A stretch of 64,000 bases of DNA, taken from NCBI RefSeq assembly GCF_001074565.1, contig NZ_JUQX01000018.1, positions 62,001-126,000 on the forward strand, read 5' to 3'. The translations under genes were made by a program, and so were the position numbers. How positions within the stretch are numbered: position 1 is the stretch's first letter; every line of letters starts with the position of its first letter. The notes beneath the pieces were generated by a model. That model had not been told where the DNA came from. It made no database searches and saw only the letters and a list, made by a program, of their open reading frames with translations. Of this stretch, positions 41,501 to 56,803 are shown one piece after another. Origin of the DNA: Streptococcus pseudopneumoniae (GTDB lineage Bacteria > Bacillota > Bacilli > Lactobacillales > Streptococcaceae).

Positions 41501-44500
41501 TTATAGAGTTCAGCTGCTTCTTTAATCTTGGCAAATTCTGCACGCAAGGCTGCACGTTCGGCAGTCACATCCTGACCTGCTTTGAGCTTGGTCATGAAGT
41601 CTGTCAATTTTGGAGCCAAGTCTACAGATTCTTCTAGTTTGACGACACGAGTATCCATGTTTTGGTTGATCATGTGCTTACCAAGTTCGCGGAAGGCTGC
41701 TGATACCTTGCTATCTTCAAAATGACCATTTTCTACAAAGTTGAAGGCAATATCATTGATTTTCTTAGCTTCTTCTTCTGATTTCCACTGTTTCCATGAG
41801 TATTGAGCTCCTGAAAAGAGGGCTATCTTAGATGGTTCAGACTGTTGCATTGGGTTCAACATAATACCTGATAGCAAGCTTGGATCCACATTTGGATGAA
41901 GGAATTTCTCACCACCACCTAGAATCAAGTGTTGTTTAGAGTTGTCTGTTACCGGCCAGTTAATCCAAAGTGAAACGGGGCGATAGGTCTTGCCACCTGC
42001 GGATAGATTGTTCTTGAGAGTTGAAAGGAAGCTTTCAGAGACTTCACCCCAAATCTTACCACCCGTCAAGGTCATGGATGTTGAACTTGGGAGATTTTCA
42101 TTGAGGGATTTCAACTCATCTTCACGTCCATTACCCCAATACTGGCCAGGAACAAAGATCATTTCTTTACGAAGACCGCTGTAAGTTCCCTGCATTTCAG
42201 TCAACCAATCCGTCATGTCTTTCATCAAGCGGTTGTAGCTATTGTAGCCTCCGACTGGGCTCGGTGCATCATCTGCTAGAATACCAAACTCACGGACACC
42301 CACTTTCATCAACTGGGTAAATTTAGCCTTGATGGTTGCCAAATCTTCTTGGTAGTGCGCTTCATTGCCAAAGCGGATGCGGTTGTTCATGAATGGGTGG
42401 ATGGTCCAGACATAGCGAGTTTTACTTTGATTTCCGACACGAGCAAGTTCACGAATTTCAGCTAGTTTTTCTTCTGGATAGAGTTCTCGCCATTTCTTGT
42501 TGTGGTATGGATCATCTTTTGGTGCAAAGAAGTATTGGTTCAATTTCAAATCGCCACCAAAACGCATGAGTTCTGCACGATCTGCGTTAGACCATGGGTT
42601 TCCATAGTAACCTTCGATGAAACCACGGTTCTTGAGCTCTGCGTAATCTTCTACTGTCACATTGCGAAGGACTGGCACTTGACTTTCCTTGAGCATATGT
42701 TTCAAGGTTGTCAAACCATAGAAGACCGCATCTGTATCTTTCCCGACGATAGAAATCGAGTTATCCTTGATGCTCAAAACATAGGCATCAATCTTGTCAA
42801 AGAGACCTGCTGAAACGTTTGACAAGTTTTGTTCTGCTTGTGAACCTTGTCCATGCACTCCAAGATAGATATTGGTTGCACCAGCGATTGCCGCCTTACC
42901 AGTTGTATAAGATACTTGATTGTCCTGCAAGACACTCTTCAAGCGATTACGGGTATAGATATCGAGTTGATCGCCCATAACCAGATTGACTTGCTTACGA
43001 AGGGCTGTAACTCCTTCTCCATAAGTCACTTTTTGTGGAGTTGGGAAGACCTTGTACTCTTTCTTAAGATAGTCATTGCTCTTGCTAGCAGCTGCAATGC
43101 TGTCTTCACTAGCTGGTTTACTTGCAGTGAATTGATCCGCCAATTCAACTGTTCCATCACCGGTTTGGTCTACTTTTGGTTTTTCTGGAGTAGATGGTGG
43201 TTGAGGCTGACTTGGTTCAGGTGTTTCTTGTCCTTCTTTGGCAGGTTTCAATAGATGAACTTCAGCCGCACTTGCAAAACCACCAACGCCTTCCAATACT
43301 TTCAACTCAATCTTGTTGGTATCTACCGCGGCAAAGTTAACTGTTTTTTCTTGGGCGTTGTTGTCCCAGCTTCCTTCTGAAACCTTGACCATTTGGCCAT
43401 CTTTTTGTGCGTAGATTTCGTAGCGAGTAACAACACCATTTCCACCACCTGGACGAGGGAGATACGTCAAGCCATTGACTTTTTCTGCTTCTTTCAAGGT
43501 CATAGTAAGAGTGTATGGCGCAGTGTCACCAGTCCATTTAGTATGCCAGAAAGTATTTGGATCATTGTCAAAGGCCTTTTCAACAGCGCCTTCAGTCGCG
43601 TTTCCTGGAAGTTGCTGACTGCTTGCGGTTGCAGTAATCTTATCATTTGAAATCAAACGAGGATTTACAAATGGTTTATCTGACAACTCTGCACTATGCA
43701 AGATTCCTTTGAAACCACCGATGCTTTCAAGTGGTAGAACCAAGCTATTGTAGGCAAAGCGAGGATATTCTGGATTTGCGATACGCTCAATCTTCTCACC
43801 ATCCACATAAACTTCAGTTGATTGTGGTTTGGTCACGATGGAGATTTGATAGCGTTTGTTCTTTTCAAGTTTCTTCTTGAACTGGATATGGAACTGTTCA
43901 AATTGATAAGCAAGATAGCCGTCTTTATCAGCTAGATAGATACGGTTGTCCCCACTTGTTGAGAAGGTTTGTTCCCCGTCTCCAGTGACAGTCACATCAA
44001 ACTTCAAGACATGACTTGGACCAACATCACCTGCTAAGCCTTCGATGCTGCTGTCTTTCTCAAAAGCCAATCCCTGCTCGCTTGTCTTCACCTTCTTGCT
44101 TGCATAGTTCTTGACGGTTTCAGGATTGATGGTAAACAAGTCGCTTTGATCAATCTCTTTATCAGGATTTGACTGTGGCGCATAAGGGCTTGTTGGTAGG
44201 GTGCGTTCTGCAAAGGTCGCAGCTGCACGGTCAGATCCCCAAGTTCGCTCCGCAGTGGTTTGCATGCTCTTGAAGAATCGTTTAAAGATATCATAAGAGG
44301 TCAAGCCTGTCTCATGAAGGTCGATATTGTCATTCCAAACTGCGTGCCCACCACCAAGGATACTTGGATGAGAAGCTGGTAGAAGTGGACCTCCTCCCGT
44401 TCTAAAATCATTCGGTGTCCAGCTATTGTACTGACGTTCGTAGTTAGCATAGTCCCCATAAGCTGCTTGACTATTGCTTCCACTTGGTACACTATATGTA

Positions 44501-46827
44501 GGTACATCCGTGATGTTGATAATCTTAGCTCCCTGAGCAATGGCTTCATTTGGTCGTTGCCAGCCAATGCTCCAGATATCAACTTCTACTCCGTTCCAAT
44601 CAACCGCTGTTTTACCACGTTTCGCACTGAGCGAGCCCCAGATACGAGGGGTGTATCCTTTAGACTTGATATATTGGGTCAAGTCATTGACATAGCGGCG
44701 ATAGCTTTCGCGACTGCCGTAGTATTCGTCCGTTCCGATATGAACAGTGGATACACCATGCAAAGGGGCATCTGGGCCATCTAGGAGTTTGTCATAGACG
44801 GATTTGACAAATTTAAGAGTTTCTTCGTATTTATTGTCTAGATCGAGCATGGCTACACGTTCAACATTGTGTTTGCCAGCATAATCACTCAAACTACCTT
44901 GATACATGAGGTCTGGGCGGACTTTGACAAAGGACAAGGCGTGACCTGGTGTGTCAATTTCTGGCACTAGGTTGATATGAAGAGCCTTGGCCAATTTAAT
45001 CAGATTTTGCATTTCTTCCTTGGTATAATGCTCATCTGATGTTAATTTTTGACCATTCTCACCGACAATGTCTGTCTCCACACGGAAACCAGTCTTGGCA
45101 TGTTCAAGTACATACTTGAGTTGTTCTTCTGGACTTAAATTCTTACCTGCCAAGTGTTCCTTAAGGAAGATATAGTTATCGTTGAGGTGCAACTGCAAGT
45201 CGTTCATCTTGTAGTAAGCCATGTTGAGCATGATGTCTACAAGAGTGTCATAAGGGATAAATTTACGACCTGTATCTAGCATAAAGCCACGGTGGCTGAA
45301 ACTTGGGAAATCACGAATTTCGCCATTTTGTAGGTCTGTTTCTCCCATTTGAAGAAGAGTACGAGTGGCGTAGAAGGCTCCTGTGTTTGTGGCAGCTTCG
45401 ATGGTAATCACATCATTTTGGATAGTGATGCCGTAGCCTTCCTTACCGTAACCCTTGTTTTCAACTTTTTTAAATTCGATTCGTTTTTGAGCTTGCTTGT
45501 TACCTGTTGCAAGTTCCAATCCACGGCTTGCAAGGTCTGACTGGTAGAAGGTTGCTGCCTGATCAAAGCCTGAATCTCCTGTCGCAAGAACTGTATCTGA
45601 AGTGATAGAAGATTGACCTTCTTTTCCATACCATTGTTGAACAGCTGGTGCTACTTTTGGTTTCACACCCACACCTTCGTCCTGATGTAGCCCCTTGATG
45701 ACTACTTCAAATTCCTTAGTGAAAGTATGGCTGTCTTTGATTTGCTGGACCATGACCTTGACACGTTGATCTGTCAGAGGTTTATGGATGTGATTTTGAA
45801 GGTCAATTACACCTTGTTTATTGCTTCCGATGAGACTGACTTCCCCTGGTAGGCTAGGTAAGACAAGAGACTGTCCGTCTTCTGCTACTGATAGTTCTGT
45901 TACTTGGCGGATATCCGTTACCTTACTATGGTCCGGAACGTTAGAATAAGCTCGAATTTCTTGGATTCCAACGTTTCTCCAGTTCATTGTTCCCGCTTGG
46001 TAATCATTGACCTCCAATTTGAGGTACTTAGCTTGGATACTGTCAGCTAGGTCTACTTTCTCATCTAAAACTGGATCTCCAGTTTTGGTATGAGCTAGTT
46101 TCCATTGTTTTTCTCCGTTAGCGCCCACGTCTTCTTGACCTGCATAGTAGAGACTCCAAGATTTGATATTGGGGTCATTTTGCCCATTACGAAGACGACG
46201 ATCCCAGTCAATTTCTACATGTTTAATCAAGGTAGTCTTTGGCAGAGTTAGTTCAAAAGTTGGTTTTGGTACATCTTTGTCTGTAGCCCAACGAGTATTG
46301 TCATCTCCGTCGATAGCCTTATCCGCAGTAAAGTTGGTACCAGTCTCATGGTTGCTCGCCTGAGCAGTAGCACCTTCGAGATGATTGACATCTTCTCTAT
46401 CTTCAATTTGCTTTTCAGCTGGTTTTGGTGCGGGCGTAGCAGTTTCAGCTGGTTTATTGTCTGCCTTTGGTGTTTCAACCGGTTTCGGCGTTTCTGCTGG
46501 CTTGGGACTTGTAGGACTTGTCTCTGGTTTTGCCTCTTCACTTGATGTAGGATTGCTTCCTTCGTCAGTCGCTGGAGTTTCTTCATGACTTGCTTCTGTT
46601 GCAGCTTCTGCATCCGCCTTTTCAAGCGCAGCGGCTAAATCATCTGGTAACTTATCCAGTGCTTCAACATGGGTGATACTTCCCTCTGTCTCTGAAGGTG
46701 TTGCTGTTTCTGCTGCCTGAACCATATTGGCGCCAAAGATACTAGCACCAATCATCACGGAGGCTGCACCGATTGCAAATTTTCTTATACTATAGTGACA
46801 GCGTTTCTCAAAAAAATGTCTATCCAT
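38572..46827 (-). CDS. Giant LPXTG surface enzyme with GH20 and GH84 glycosidase domains
   Basis: Cell-wall-anchored exo-hexosaminidase, 2751 residues from the ATG at 46827 (AGGAGAAAG before it). Order: YSIRK signal peptide (1-39), Pro/Glu-rich spacer, F5/8 type C (CBM32-like) module about 150-300, GH20 with its N-terminal helper domain (about 395-850; catalytic Asp700-Glu701 in GTDEYYG), a LamG-like sandwich (about 925-1050), a second F5/8 module (1055-1205), a GH84 domain with helper (about 1250-1690; EGYYGNPWS, catalytic Asp1519-Asp1520), a helical region, about five further F5/8-like modules (1875-2560), three 37-residue repeats and LPATG with membrane tail. GH20 and GH84 enzymes release terminal GlcNAc or GalNAc. 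Pneumococcal TIGR4 has no such gene here as I recall. Domain borders are estimates. Confidence 0.88.
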   Translation of the reverse strand: MDRHFFEKRCHYSIRKFAIGAASVMIGASIFGANMVQAAETATPSETEGSITHVEALDKLPDDLAAALEKADAEAATEASHEETPATDEGSNPTSSEEAKPETSPTSPKPAETPKPVETPKADNKPAETATPAPKPAEKQIEDREDVNHLEGATAQASNHETGTNFTADKAIDGDDNTRWATDKDVPKPTFELTLPKTTLIKHVEIDWDRRLRNGQNDPNIKSWSLYYAGQEDVGANGEKQWKLAHTKTGDPVLDEKVDLADSIQAKYLKLEVNDYQAGTMNWRNVGIQEIRAYSNVPDHSKVTDIRQVTELSVAEDGQSLVLPSLPGEVSLIGSNKQGVIDLQNHIHKPLTDQRVKVMVQQIKDSHTFTKEFEVVIKGLHQDEGVGVKPKVAPAVQQWYGKEGQSSITSDTVLATGDSGFDQAATFYQSDLASRGLELATGNKQAQKRIEFKKVENKGYGKEGYGITIQNDVITIEAATNTGAFYATRTLLQMGETDLQNGEIRDFPSFSHRGFMLDTGRKFIPYDTLVDIMLNMAYYKMNDLQLHLNDNYIFLKEHLAGKNLSPEEQLKYVLEHAKTGFRVETDIVGENGQKLTSDEHYTKEEMQNLIKLAKALHINLVPEIDTPGHALSFVKVRPDLMYQGSLSDYAGKHNVERVAMLDLDNKYEETLKFVKSVYDKLLDGPDAPLHGVSTVHIGTDEYYGSRESYRRYVNDLTQYIKSKGYTPRIWGSLSAKRGKTAVDWNGVEVDIWSIGWQRPNEAIAQGAKIINITDVPTYSVPSGSNSQAAYGDYANYERQYNSWTPNDFRTGGGPLLPASHPSILGGGHAVWNDNIDLHETGLTSYDIFKRFFKSMQTTAERTWGSDRAAATFAERTLPTSPYAPQSNPDKEIDQSDLFTINPETVKNYASKKVKTSEQGLAFEKDSSIEGLAGDVGPSHVLKFDVTVTGDGEQTFSTSGDNRIYLADKDGYLAYQFEQFHIQFKKKLEKNKRYQISIVTKPQSTEVYVDGEKIERIANPEYPRFAYNSLVLPLESIGGFKGILHSAELSDKPFVNPRLISNDKITATASSQQLPGNATEGAVEKAFDNDPNTFWHTKWTGDTAPYTLTMTLKEAEKVNGLTYLPRPGGGNGVVTRYEIYAQKDGQMVKVSEGSWDNNAQEKTVNFAAVDTNKIELKVLEGVGGFASAAEVHLLKPAKEGQETPEPSQPQPPSTPEKPKVDQTGDGTVELADQFTASKPASEDSIAAASKSNDYLKKEYKVFPTPQKVTYGEGVTALRKQVNLVMGDQLDIYTRNRLKSVLQDNQVSYTTGKAAIAGATNIYLGVHGQGSQAEQNLSNVSAGLFDKIDAYVLSIKDNSISIVGKDTDAVFYGLTTLKHMLKESQVPVLRNVTVEDYAELKNRGFIEGYYGNPWSNADRAELMRFGGDLKLNQYFFAPKDDPYHNKKWRELYPEEKLAEIRELARVGNQSKTRYVWTIHPFMNNRIRFGNEAHYQEDLATIKAKFTQLMKVGVREFGILADDAPSPVGGYNSYNRLMKDMTDWLTEMQGTYSGLRKEMIFVPGQYWGNGREDELKSLNENLPSSTSMTLTGGKIWGEVSESFLSTLKNNLSAGGKTYRPVSLWINWPVTDNSKQHLILGGGEKFLHPNVDPSLLSGIMLNPMQQSEPSKIALFSGAQYSWKQWKSEEEAKKINDIAFNFVENGHFEDSKVSAAFRELGKHMINQNMDTRVVKLEESVDLAPKLTDFMTKLKAGQDVTAERAALRAEFAKIKEAAELYKASGDKKMVAQIHYWLDNAIDQMNALDAFLTGTEAMATNDAAKLWDSYYKGLKLYEQSQTHTFHYVDHMEKAELGVQHIRPFILSLKEVLASEVQKVLHPDQIISTFITNRTGVEGGLAEVTDGDLATHAIIKSPNSIKTGDYIGMKFNKPVDIQTLTFAMGTQANPRDTFSKAEVQYQDENDNWVTLKEPSYVGNESLLKFENLTIKAKAVRMIATADRENTWFAVQEIAVNRPVEKARSQQATTVSLSSNLVYKLNTSARQITDGKDNTEAMMANADGSNTTPVDAWAQLDLGEVKSVTKVRLRQGTGDKLAAGALEYSTDGTAWQELDRLSGEQTKEVTRAINARYIRVRNTKALDLWWRIQDFSVETRSGNSELTDTNVDSLKETPVVDSLGSYELQIPAGTKLPAHSYLGMKLDRIHQIKSIQLKGQANPALSLEYSANAQEWTSASQLTDRSVATHLVRYVRLVNKTDQEQAVTATSLLVTTKEVQPTKLESTTMGIHPTYGSNDVRKLNNLDQLFDGVYNNFVEFSDYARKDGHVTLKLGSERTIKKIRAYIQDGTQNYLRDGKIQVSQDGKTWTDVVTVGDGVANSQHDDSLTDGWTHDSKMPGNRYIEGELTTPVKANYLRVLYTADYDARFVGFTELVINDGEFVKPINDPTVEGSGGESQGNLYNNLVDGKVLTSYKSEKDKGELVYHLSEPTNANHLRLVSSLPEGAKARILARTLKDGQDSWTDLGAITSSLQTFAIRNGGSLLDVKLVWEGGKAEFYELASFHQELTEEPVQSSKGEEPAPVLEVPEFTGGVNSVEALVHELPEYTGPVATVGDQAAPTVEKPEFKGGVNAVEALVHELPEYTGPVATVGDQAAPTIEKPEFKGGVNAVMALVHELPEYTGPLSTVGDQAAPTVEKPEFKLSSLASDEGKTPAPDLKQEVTNREKAEQSLPATGESQSDTALFLAGVSLALSALFVAKMKKD
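38781..39113 (-). repeat. Three in-frame 111-bp repeats (37 residues each)
   Basis: Units beginning PEF(K/T)GGVN and containing ALVHELPEYTGP and GDQAAPT recur at a 111-base period just before the LPATG anchor. They are coding, spacer-like wall-spanning repeats. Related 17-residue units occur in the neighbouring GH101 protein. Confidence 0.9.
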
Positions 46828-46859
46828 CTTTCTCCTATTCCTTTCTTCCGCATACATGA

Positions 46860-46873
46860 GTAAGCGGTATCAT
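46860..46873 (-). promoter_or_regulatory. Candidate CcpA cre site before the GH20-GH84 gene
   Basis: On the minus strand ATGATACCGCTTAC fits the WTGNNANCGNNNNCW-type cre pattern, 33 bases before the start codon. This suggests catabolite repression; binding is inferred. Confidence 0.6.
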
Positions 46874-46883
46874 TTCTCCTTTG

Positions 46884-46913
46884 AAAAAAGGAGAGAACCT
46901 AGAGGTCCTCTCC
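46884..46913 (-). terminator. Terminator after the GH101 gene
   Basis: On the minus strand GGAGAGGACC-TCT-AGGTTCTCTCC (one mismatch) followed by TTTTTTC. It ends 57 bases before the next gene's start, with no clear promoter between, so readthrough may feed the second gene. Confidence 0.85.
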
Positions 46914-46968
46914 GGCTGTTTGTTCCTTTTTGATTCGAGTTGCTTTGAACTGCTAAAATCAAATCTCA

Positions 46969-53343
<6,375 letters not shown>

Positions 53344-53363
53344 CTAAATCCTTTCATTTTCCA

Positions 53364-53377
53364 GTAAGCGTTTACAT
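53364..53377 (-). promoter_or_regulatory. CcpA cre site in the GH101 leader
   Basis: On the minus strand ATGTAAACGCTTAC matches the catabolite-responsive element consensus very well. It lies between the promoter and the start codon, a roadblock position for CcpA. Repression by preferred sugars is inferred. Confidence 0.78.
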
Positions 53378-53452
53378 TTCTTTTTTAAAAAATACTCCTT
53401 TCTCTGAAAGTGCTCTGCTTAACTGTTATAAATAAAAAATAATTGTACTTTT

Positions 53453-53481
53453 AATATAACAAATAAAAGACCAGAAAGCAA
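53453..53481 (-). promoter_or_regulatory. GH101 gene promoter
   Basis: On the minus strand TTGCTT (53476-53481), 17 bases, TATATT (53453-53458), giving a leader of about 110 bases that contains the cre site. The other bases of the 277-base gap to aliA hold the aliA terminator and nothing else recognisable. Confidence 0.65.
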
Positions 53482-53562
53482 TAGGAAATAGGTAAAATTC
53501 ACTAAAATTTTCTCTTTTCTGAAAAATCCTATCTCTCATCATTCAGGGACTTATACCAAGAT

Positions 53563-53599
53563 AAAAAAGGACTTAACCATCATGTCGATGGCTAAATCC
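53563..53599 (-). terminator. Terminator after aliA
   Basis: On the minus strand GGATTTAGCCATC pairs with GATGGTTAAGTCC (13 bp with two G-U), loop GACAT, then TTTTTT. Confidence 0.92.
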
Positions 53600-53614
53600 T
53601 TCACTTTTTTAAAG

Positions 53615-55597
53615 TTATTTCACATGGTTTGCGAGTTCTTCTTGGGCCTTTTTATTTGACTCTTCTTTTTCTTTCAACCATTTTTCTTGAGCCTTTTGGT
53701 ATTCGTCTGTTGTCACGGCTTTATCTTGTACTTCTAGATATTTGTACAAAAGGGCTTCACTCATACCCTTGTTACCAGAGTATGCAAATGGAAGTGTAAA
53801 TGGCACCATCTTAGACAACATTGGACGACCAGTTTGAGAAGTTGTTGGGATGAGCAAGGCACTGTCTGTCAACCAAGCTTGGGCAGCAGCATATTTCTCA
53901 TAACGTTTTGAAACATCAGTGGTTTCTTCACCAGCTTCCACAACCATTTTTTCGTAATCTTCTAAACCAACTTGCTTAGCCGCAGCGTTGTTTGTCCCAG
54001 AATCAAATCCTAGATATGTTTTCGTATTTTCTCCTACAGAAGGCTTGATAATATCAAGATAAGTAGATGGATCGATATAGTCTGGAGACCAACCCACGTT
54101 ATCTGAGATATCCCAGTCTTCTCCAGCCGCAGTTTCAGCGAAGTAGGTAATGTTTTGAACATCATCTTTTTGGAGCTGTTGGATGTCGATAACCACATTA
54201 TCTGATCCTAGATTTTCTTCAACTGACTGTTTAAAAGATTGAACACGTTGAACTTTTGTTGTATTGGTTTGATCTACAGGCATATCCAAGTGGATTGGGA
54301 ATTTCACACCTTCCGCTTGAAGGGCCGCCTTAGCTTTAGCGAACTCTGCTTTGGCTTTGTCAGGATTGTAGAGTCCATCTTGGGCATCATCCAAGTTTAC
54401 GTTGCTCCACTCATCTCCATAGGTCACCAATTTTTCCTTAACTAATTCCCCAAAGTTTTTCCCATCTGCCTGTACAAATGTAGGAGGAACAAATAAGTTA
54501 CGAAGCAGCTTAGTAGCACCACTTGCACCATTGACTTGAGAAGCATAGGCTGTTCTATCAAAACCAAAGGCAAGTGCTTGACGGAAGTCTTTGTTTAGAA
54601 GAGCTTTCTTGGTAGAAGTTTTTTGTTCATCAGTTGTTTTAGATGAGTGTTGATAAGATTGACGATCGATATTGATACCAACTAAGAAAGTTGATGAGTC
54701 TTGTTGTGTATAAACAATATTGTCTTTATATTCTTTTTCAGTCTCTGGGTAGCTAGCGCTTGTTGGGAAGAGACGGGCCATTGTAAAGCTGCCATCTTTG
54801 AAGGCTTCAGTTGGTTTGTTGGTGTCTTGACCATCCCAGTAGGACAATTTCACTTTATCGAGATGAACATTGTCCTTATCCCAATAGTTTGGATTTTTTT
54901 CAAACTCAACAGAAGATTTGGCTACGATAGATTTAAGCAAGAATGGGCCATTGTATAGGATGCTACTTGGATCTGTTCCTTTAGCGAAATCATCCCCTTT
55001 AGAGTTTAAGAACTCTTCATTAACTGGAGCCATTACCCCCATCGTTGTCTTAGAATTCCAGAAGCTTTCTGGCTTGTTCAAGGTGTACTGAACAGTGTGG
55101 TCATCAAGAGCCTTAATACCTACTTCTGCGAAATCTTTGATTTCCCCTTTAACATAGGCATCCAATCCTTTGATTGATTCCTGAACAAGGTAAAGACCAT
55201 CTGATTTTTTATCAGCTGCATATTTTAGACCAGTTACAAAGTCTTGCGCTTTAACCGTTGCGTATTCTTCTCCTTCAGAAGTATACCATTTTGCATCCTT
55301 CCGAATGGTATAAGTATAAGTCAATCCATCCTTGGACACTGACCAATCCTCGGCCATTGACGGTACAAAGTTACCATAGCGGTCATTTTCTAGCAAACCA
55401 TCAACAACGTTACTGGTAATATTTGCAGTAGCCGCCTTACCAGTTGTCAAATAGTTGAGGTTATCAGGGTCTGTTTCATAGATATATGAGAAGGTTTTCT
55501 CAGATTTTGCACTCGATCCTGATCCAGAGCAAGCAGCTAGAGTCGCAGCCGCCAATAAGGTTACACCCGCAAGGGCAAATATTTTTGAACTTTTCAT
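53615..55597 (-). CDS. aliA: Oligopeptide-binding lipoprotein AliA
   Basis: Substrate-binding protein of the Ami oligopeptide permease, exposed at the membrane surface. The 660-residue protein has a lipoprotein signal with lipobox LAAC (Cys23) and the SBP_bac_5 fold, for example TDPDNLNYLTTGKA, SMAEDWSVSKDGLTYTYTIRKDAKW and DNVGWSPDYIDPSTYLDI. No permease genes are adjacent, as for pneumococcal aliA, which uses AmiCDEF encoded elsewhere. It marks the 3' flank of the capsule locus; the GH101 gene on its other side matches pneumococcus. It has its own strong promoter. Confidence 0.94.
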   Translation of the reverse strand: MKSSKIFALAGVTLLAAATLAACSGSGSSAKSEKTFSYIYETDPDNLNYLTTGKAATANITSNVVDGLLENDRYGNFVPSMAEDWSVSKDGLTYTYTIRKDAKWYTSEGEEYATVKAQDFVTGLKYAADKKSDGLYLVQESIKGLDAYVKGEIKDFAEVGIKALDDHTVQYTLNKPESFWNSKTTMGVMAPVNEEFLNSKGDDFAKGTDPSSILYNGPFLLKSIVAKSSVEFEKNPNYWDKDNVHLDKVKLSYWDGQDTNKPTEAFKDGSFTMARLFPTSASYPETEKEYKDNIVYTQQDSSTFLVGINIDRQSYQHSSKTTDEQKTSTKKALLNKDFRQALAFGFDRTAYASQVNGASGATKLLRNLFVPPTFVQADGKNFGELVKEKLVTYGDEWSNVNLDDAQDGLYNPDKAKAEFAKAKAALQAEGVKFPIHLDMPVDQTNTTKVQRVQSFKQSVEENLGSDNVVIDIQQLQKDDVQNITYFAETAAGEDWDISDNVGWSPDYIDPSTYLDIIKPSVGENTKTYLGFDSGTNNAAAKQVGLEDYEKMVVEAGEETTDVSKRYEKYAAAQAWLTDSALLIPTTSQTGRPMLSKMVPFTLPFAYSGNKGMSEALLYKYLEVQDKAVTTDEYQKAQEKWLKEKEESNKKAQEELANHVK

Positions 55598-55624
55598 TTA
55601 TTTCTCCTTTAAAACTTTCTCTCC

Positions 55625-55653
55625 ATTATAGACTCTTTTTAGAGAGATGTCAA
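55625..55653 (-). promoter_or_regulatory. aliA promoter
   Basis: On the minus strand perfect TTGACA (55648-55653), 17 bases and perfect TATAAT (55625-55630), with AAGGAG ribosome-binding site before the ATG. Confidence 0.92.
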
Positions 55654-55701
55654 CAGAATTTTCTGAATTTTTGTGTTAATTTGGTATATTCTGAAAAGAC
55701 C

Positions 55702-55731
55702 AAAAAGGAGAAGACAGTGATTGTCCTCTCC
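55702..55731 (-). terminator. Terminator of the polysaccharide operon
   Basis: On the minus strand GGAGAGGACA-ATCA-CTGTCTTCTCC (one mismatch) followed by TTTTT. It insulates aliA from the operon upstream. Confidence 0.88.
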
Positions 55732-55774
55732 AGATGTTAGCTAACAAAGAGCCACATTATAAATCTAAAATAAT

Positions 55775-56803
55775 TTATTTTAATTTAATATACTTTTGTG
55801 GTAATAAAACAATATTCAAAAATGGAATTTTTTTCAATATATAAGTTGCCAGTATGGATAAATACCAACCCAAGACAATCCCAACAACAATGTGAAGAAA
55901 AACTGAGTTTATCCCCACTTTCAACATTAGAATCCGAATCATGCTACAAATTGGTGCATGAAGAATATAGATCCCTAAACTATCTTTCCCGTATTTAGTG
56001 AAATATAGGAATGTTTTAGGGAAATTTTTCTCCATTTTAGGAAAAATCACAAAAGCAGCTAATACAGAGACAATAAAAGCAATCCCCCACAAACCTGGGT
56101 TACTATAGCTTACATAATCCTTCTTAGATCCTACTTCATAAAACAAGAACCAAGCGAACATATAAATAAAATCAAATAGCACAAAGAAAAAAAGAATTTT
56201 TTTCAAATTAATTTTATCAAAGTGAATTTCACTTAATACACTGCCAAGAAAGAAACAAAGCCCCCAAACTAGCGTTCTTTGAATAATATAAATATCTGTT
56301 TGAACAAATAGGGTTAAACAATAAGCGAAAACACTTATCAAAAATAACATTCTACGATTTTTGACTAAAATAGACAATAATCCATAGATTATCAAAATCG
56401 ACCAGAGTATATATAAATACCACGAAACCCCAAGAGGATCTTTATAGATATTTAGCAAATCAGATATGGTTGTAGGAACACGAACAGATGCCCCTGCAAC
56501 TTTTTGAAGACCAAAGTGAATGATCGAATAGAAAATATATGGCAGACCAAAAACAATTGTCTTCTTTTTAGCATATTGCCAGAACTCCTTCAAATCCGAC
56601 ACAGGTTTGAAAAAGTATCCTGATAAGGCAAAAAATACTGGTATATGAAATATGTAGACTTGTGCTATCAACAATGATAGTATGTTGTTTGCTGTGGGAA
56701 ATTTTTCCGATTGATACAGTCCAAGCAACACATGTCCTACTAAGACTAAAAATATGGAAAAGCCTTTTCCAAAATCTATCCAATTGATTCTACTTTTTGT
56801 CAT
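55775..56803 (-). CDS. Membrane acyltransferase (acyltransferase 3 family), last gene of the polysaccharide operon
   Basis: A 342-residue integral membrane protein with about ten hydrophobic helices. It starts INWIDFGKGFSIFLVLVGHVL, the acyltransferase-3 N-terminus with the conserved His, and later has SWYLYILWSILIIYGLL and YGKDSLGIYILHAPI, all typical. The start at 56803 is preferred because the frame opens inside the end of glf (14-base overlap) and aligns with the family start. It probably O-acetylates the repeat unit during or after assembly. Which sugar is modified cannot be told. Confidence 0.85.
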   Translation of the reverse strand: MTKSRINWIDFGKGFSIFLVLVGHVLLGLYQSEKFPTANNILSLLIAQVYIFHIPVFFALSGYFFKPVSDLKEFWQYAKKKTIVFGLPYIFYSIIHFGLQKVAGASVRVPTTISDLLNIYKDPLGVSWYLYILWSILIIYGLLSILVKNRRMLFLISVFAYCLTLFVQTDIYIIQRTLVWGLCFFLGSVLSEIHFDKINLKKILFFFVLFDFIYMFAWFLFYEVGSKKDYVSYSNPGLWGIAFIVSVLAAFVIFPKMEKNFPKTFLYFTKYGKDSLGIYILHAPICSMIRILMLKVGINSVFLHIVVGIVLGWYLSILATYILKKIPFLNIVLLPQKYIKLK

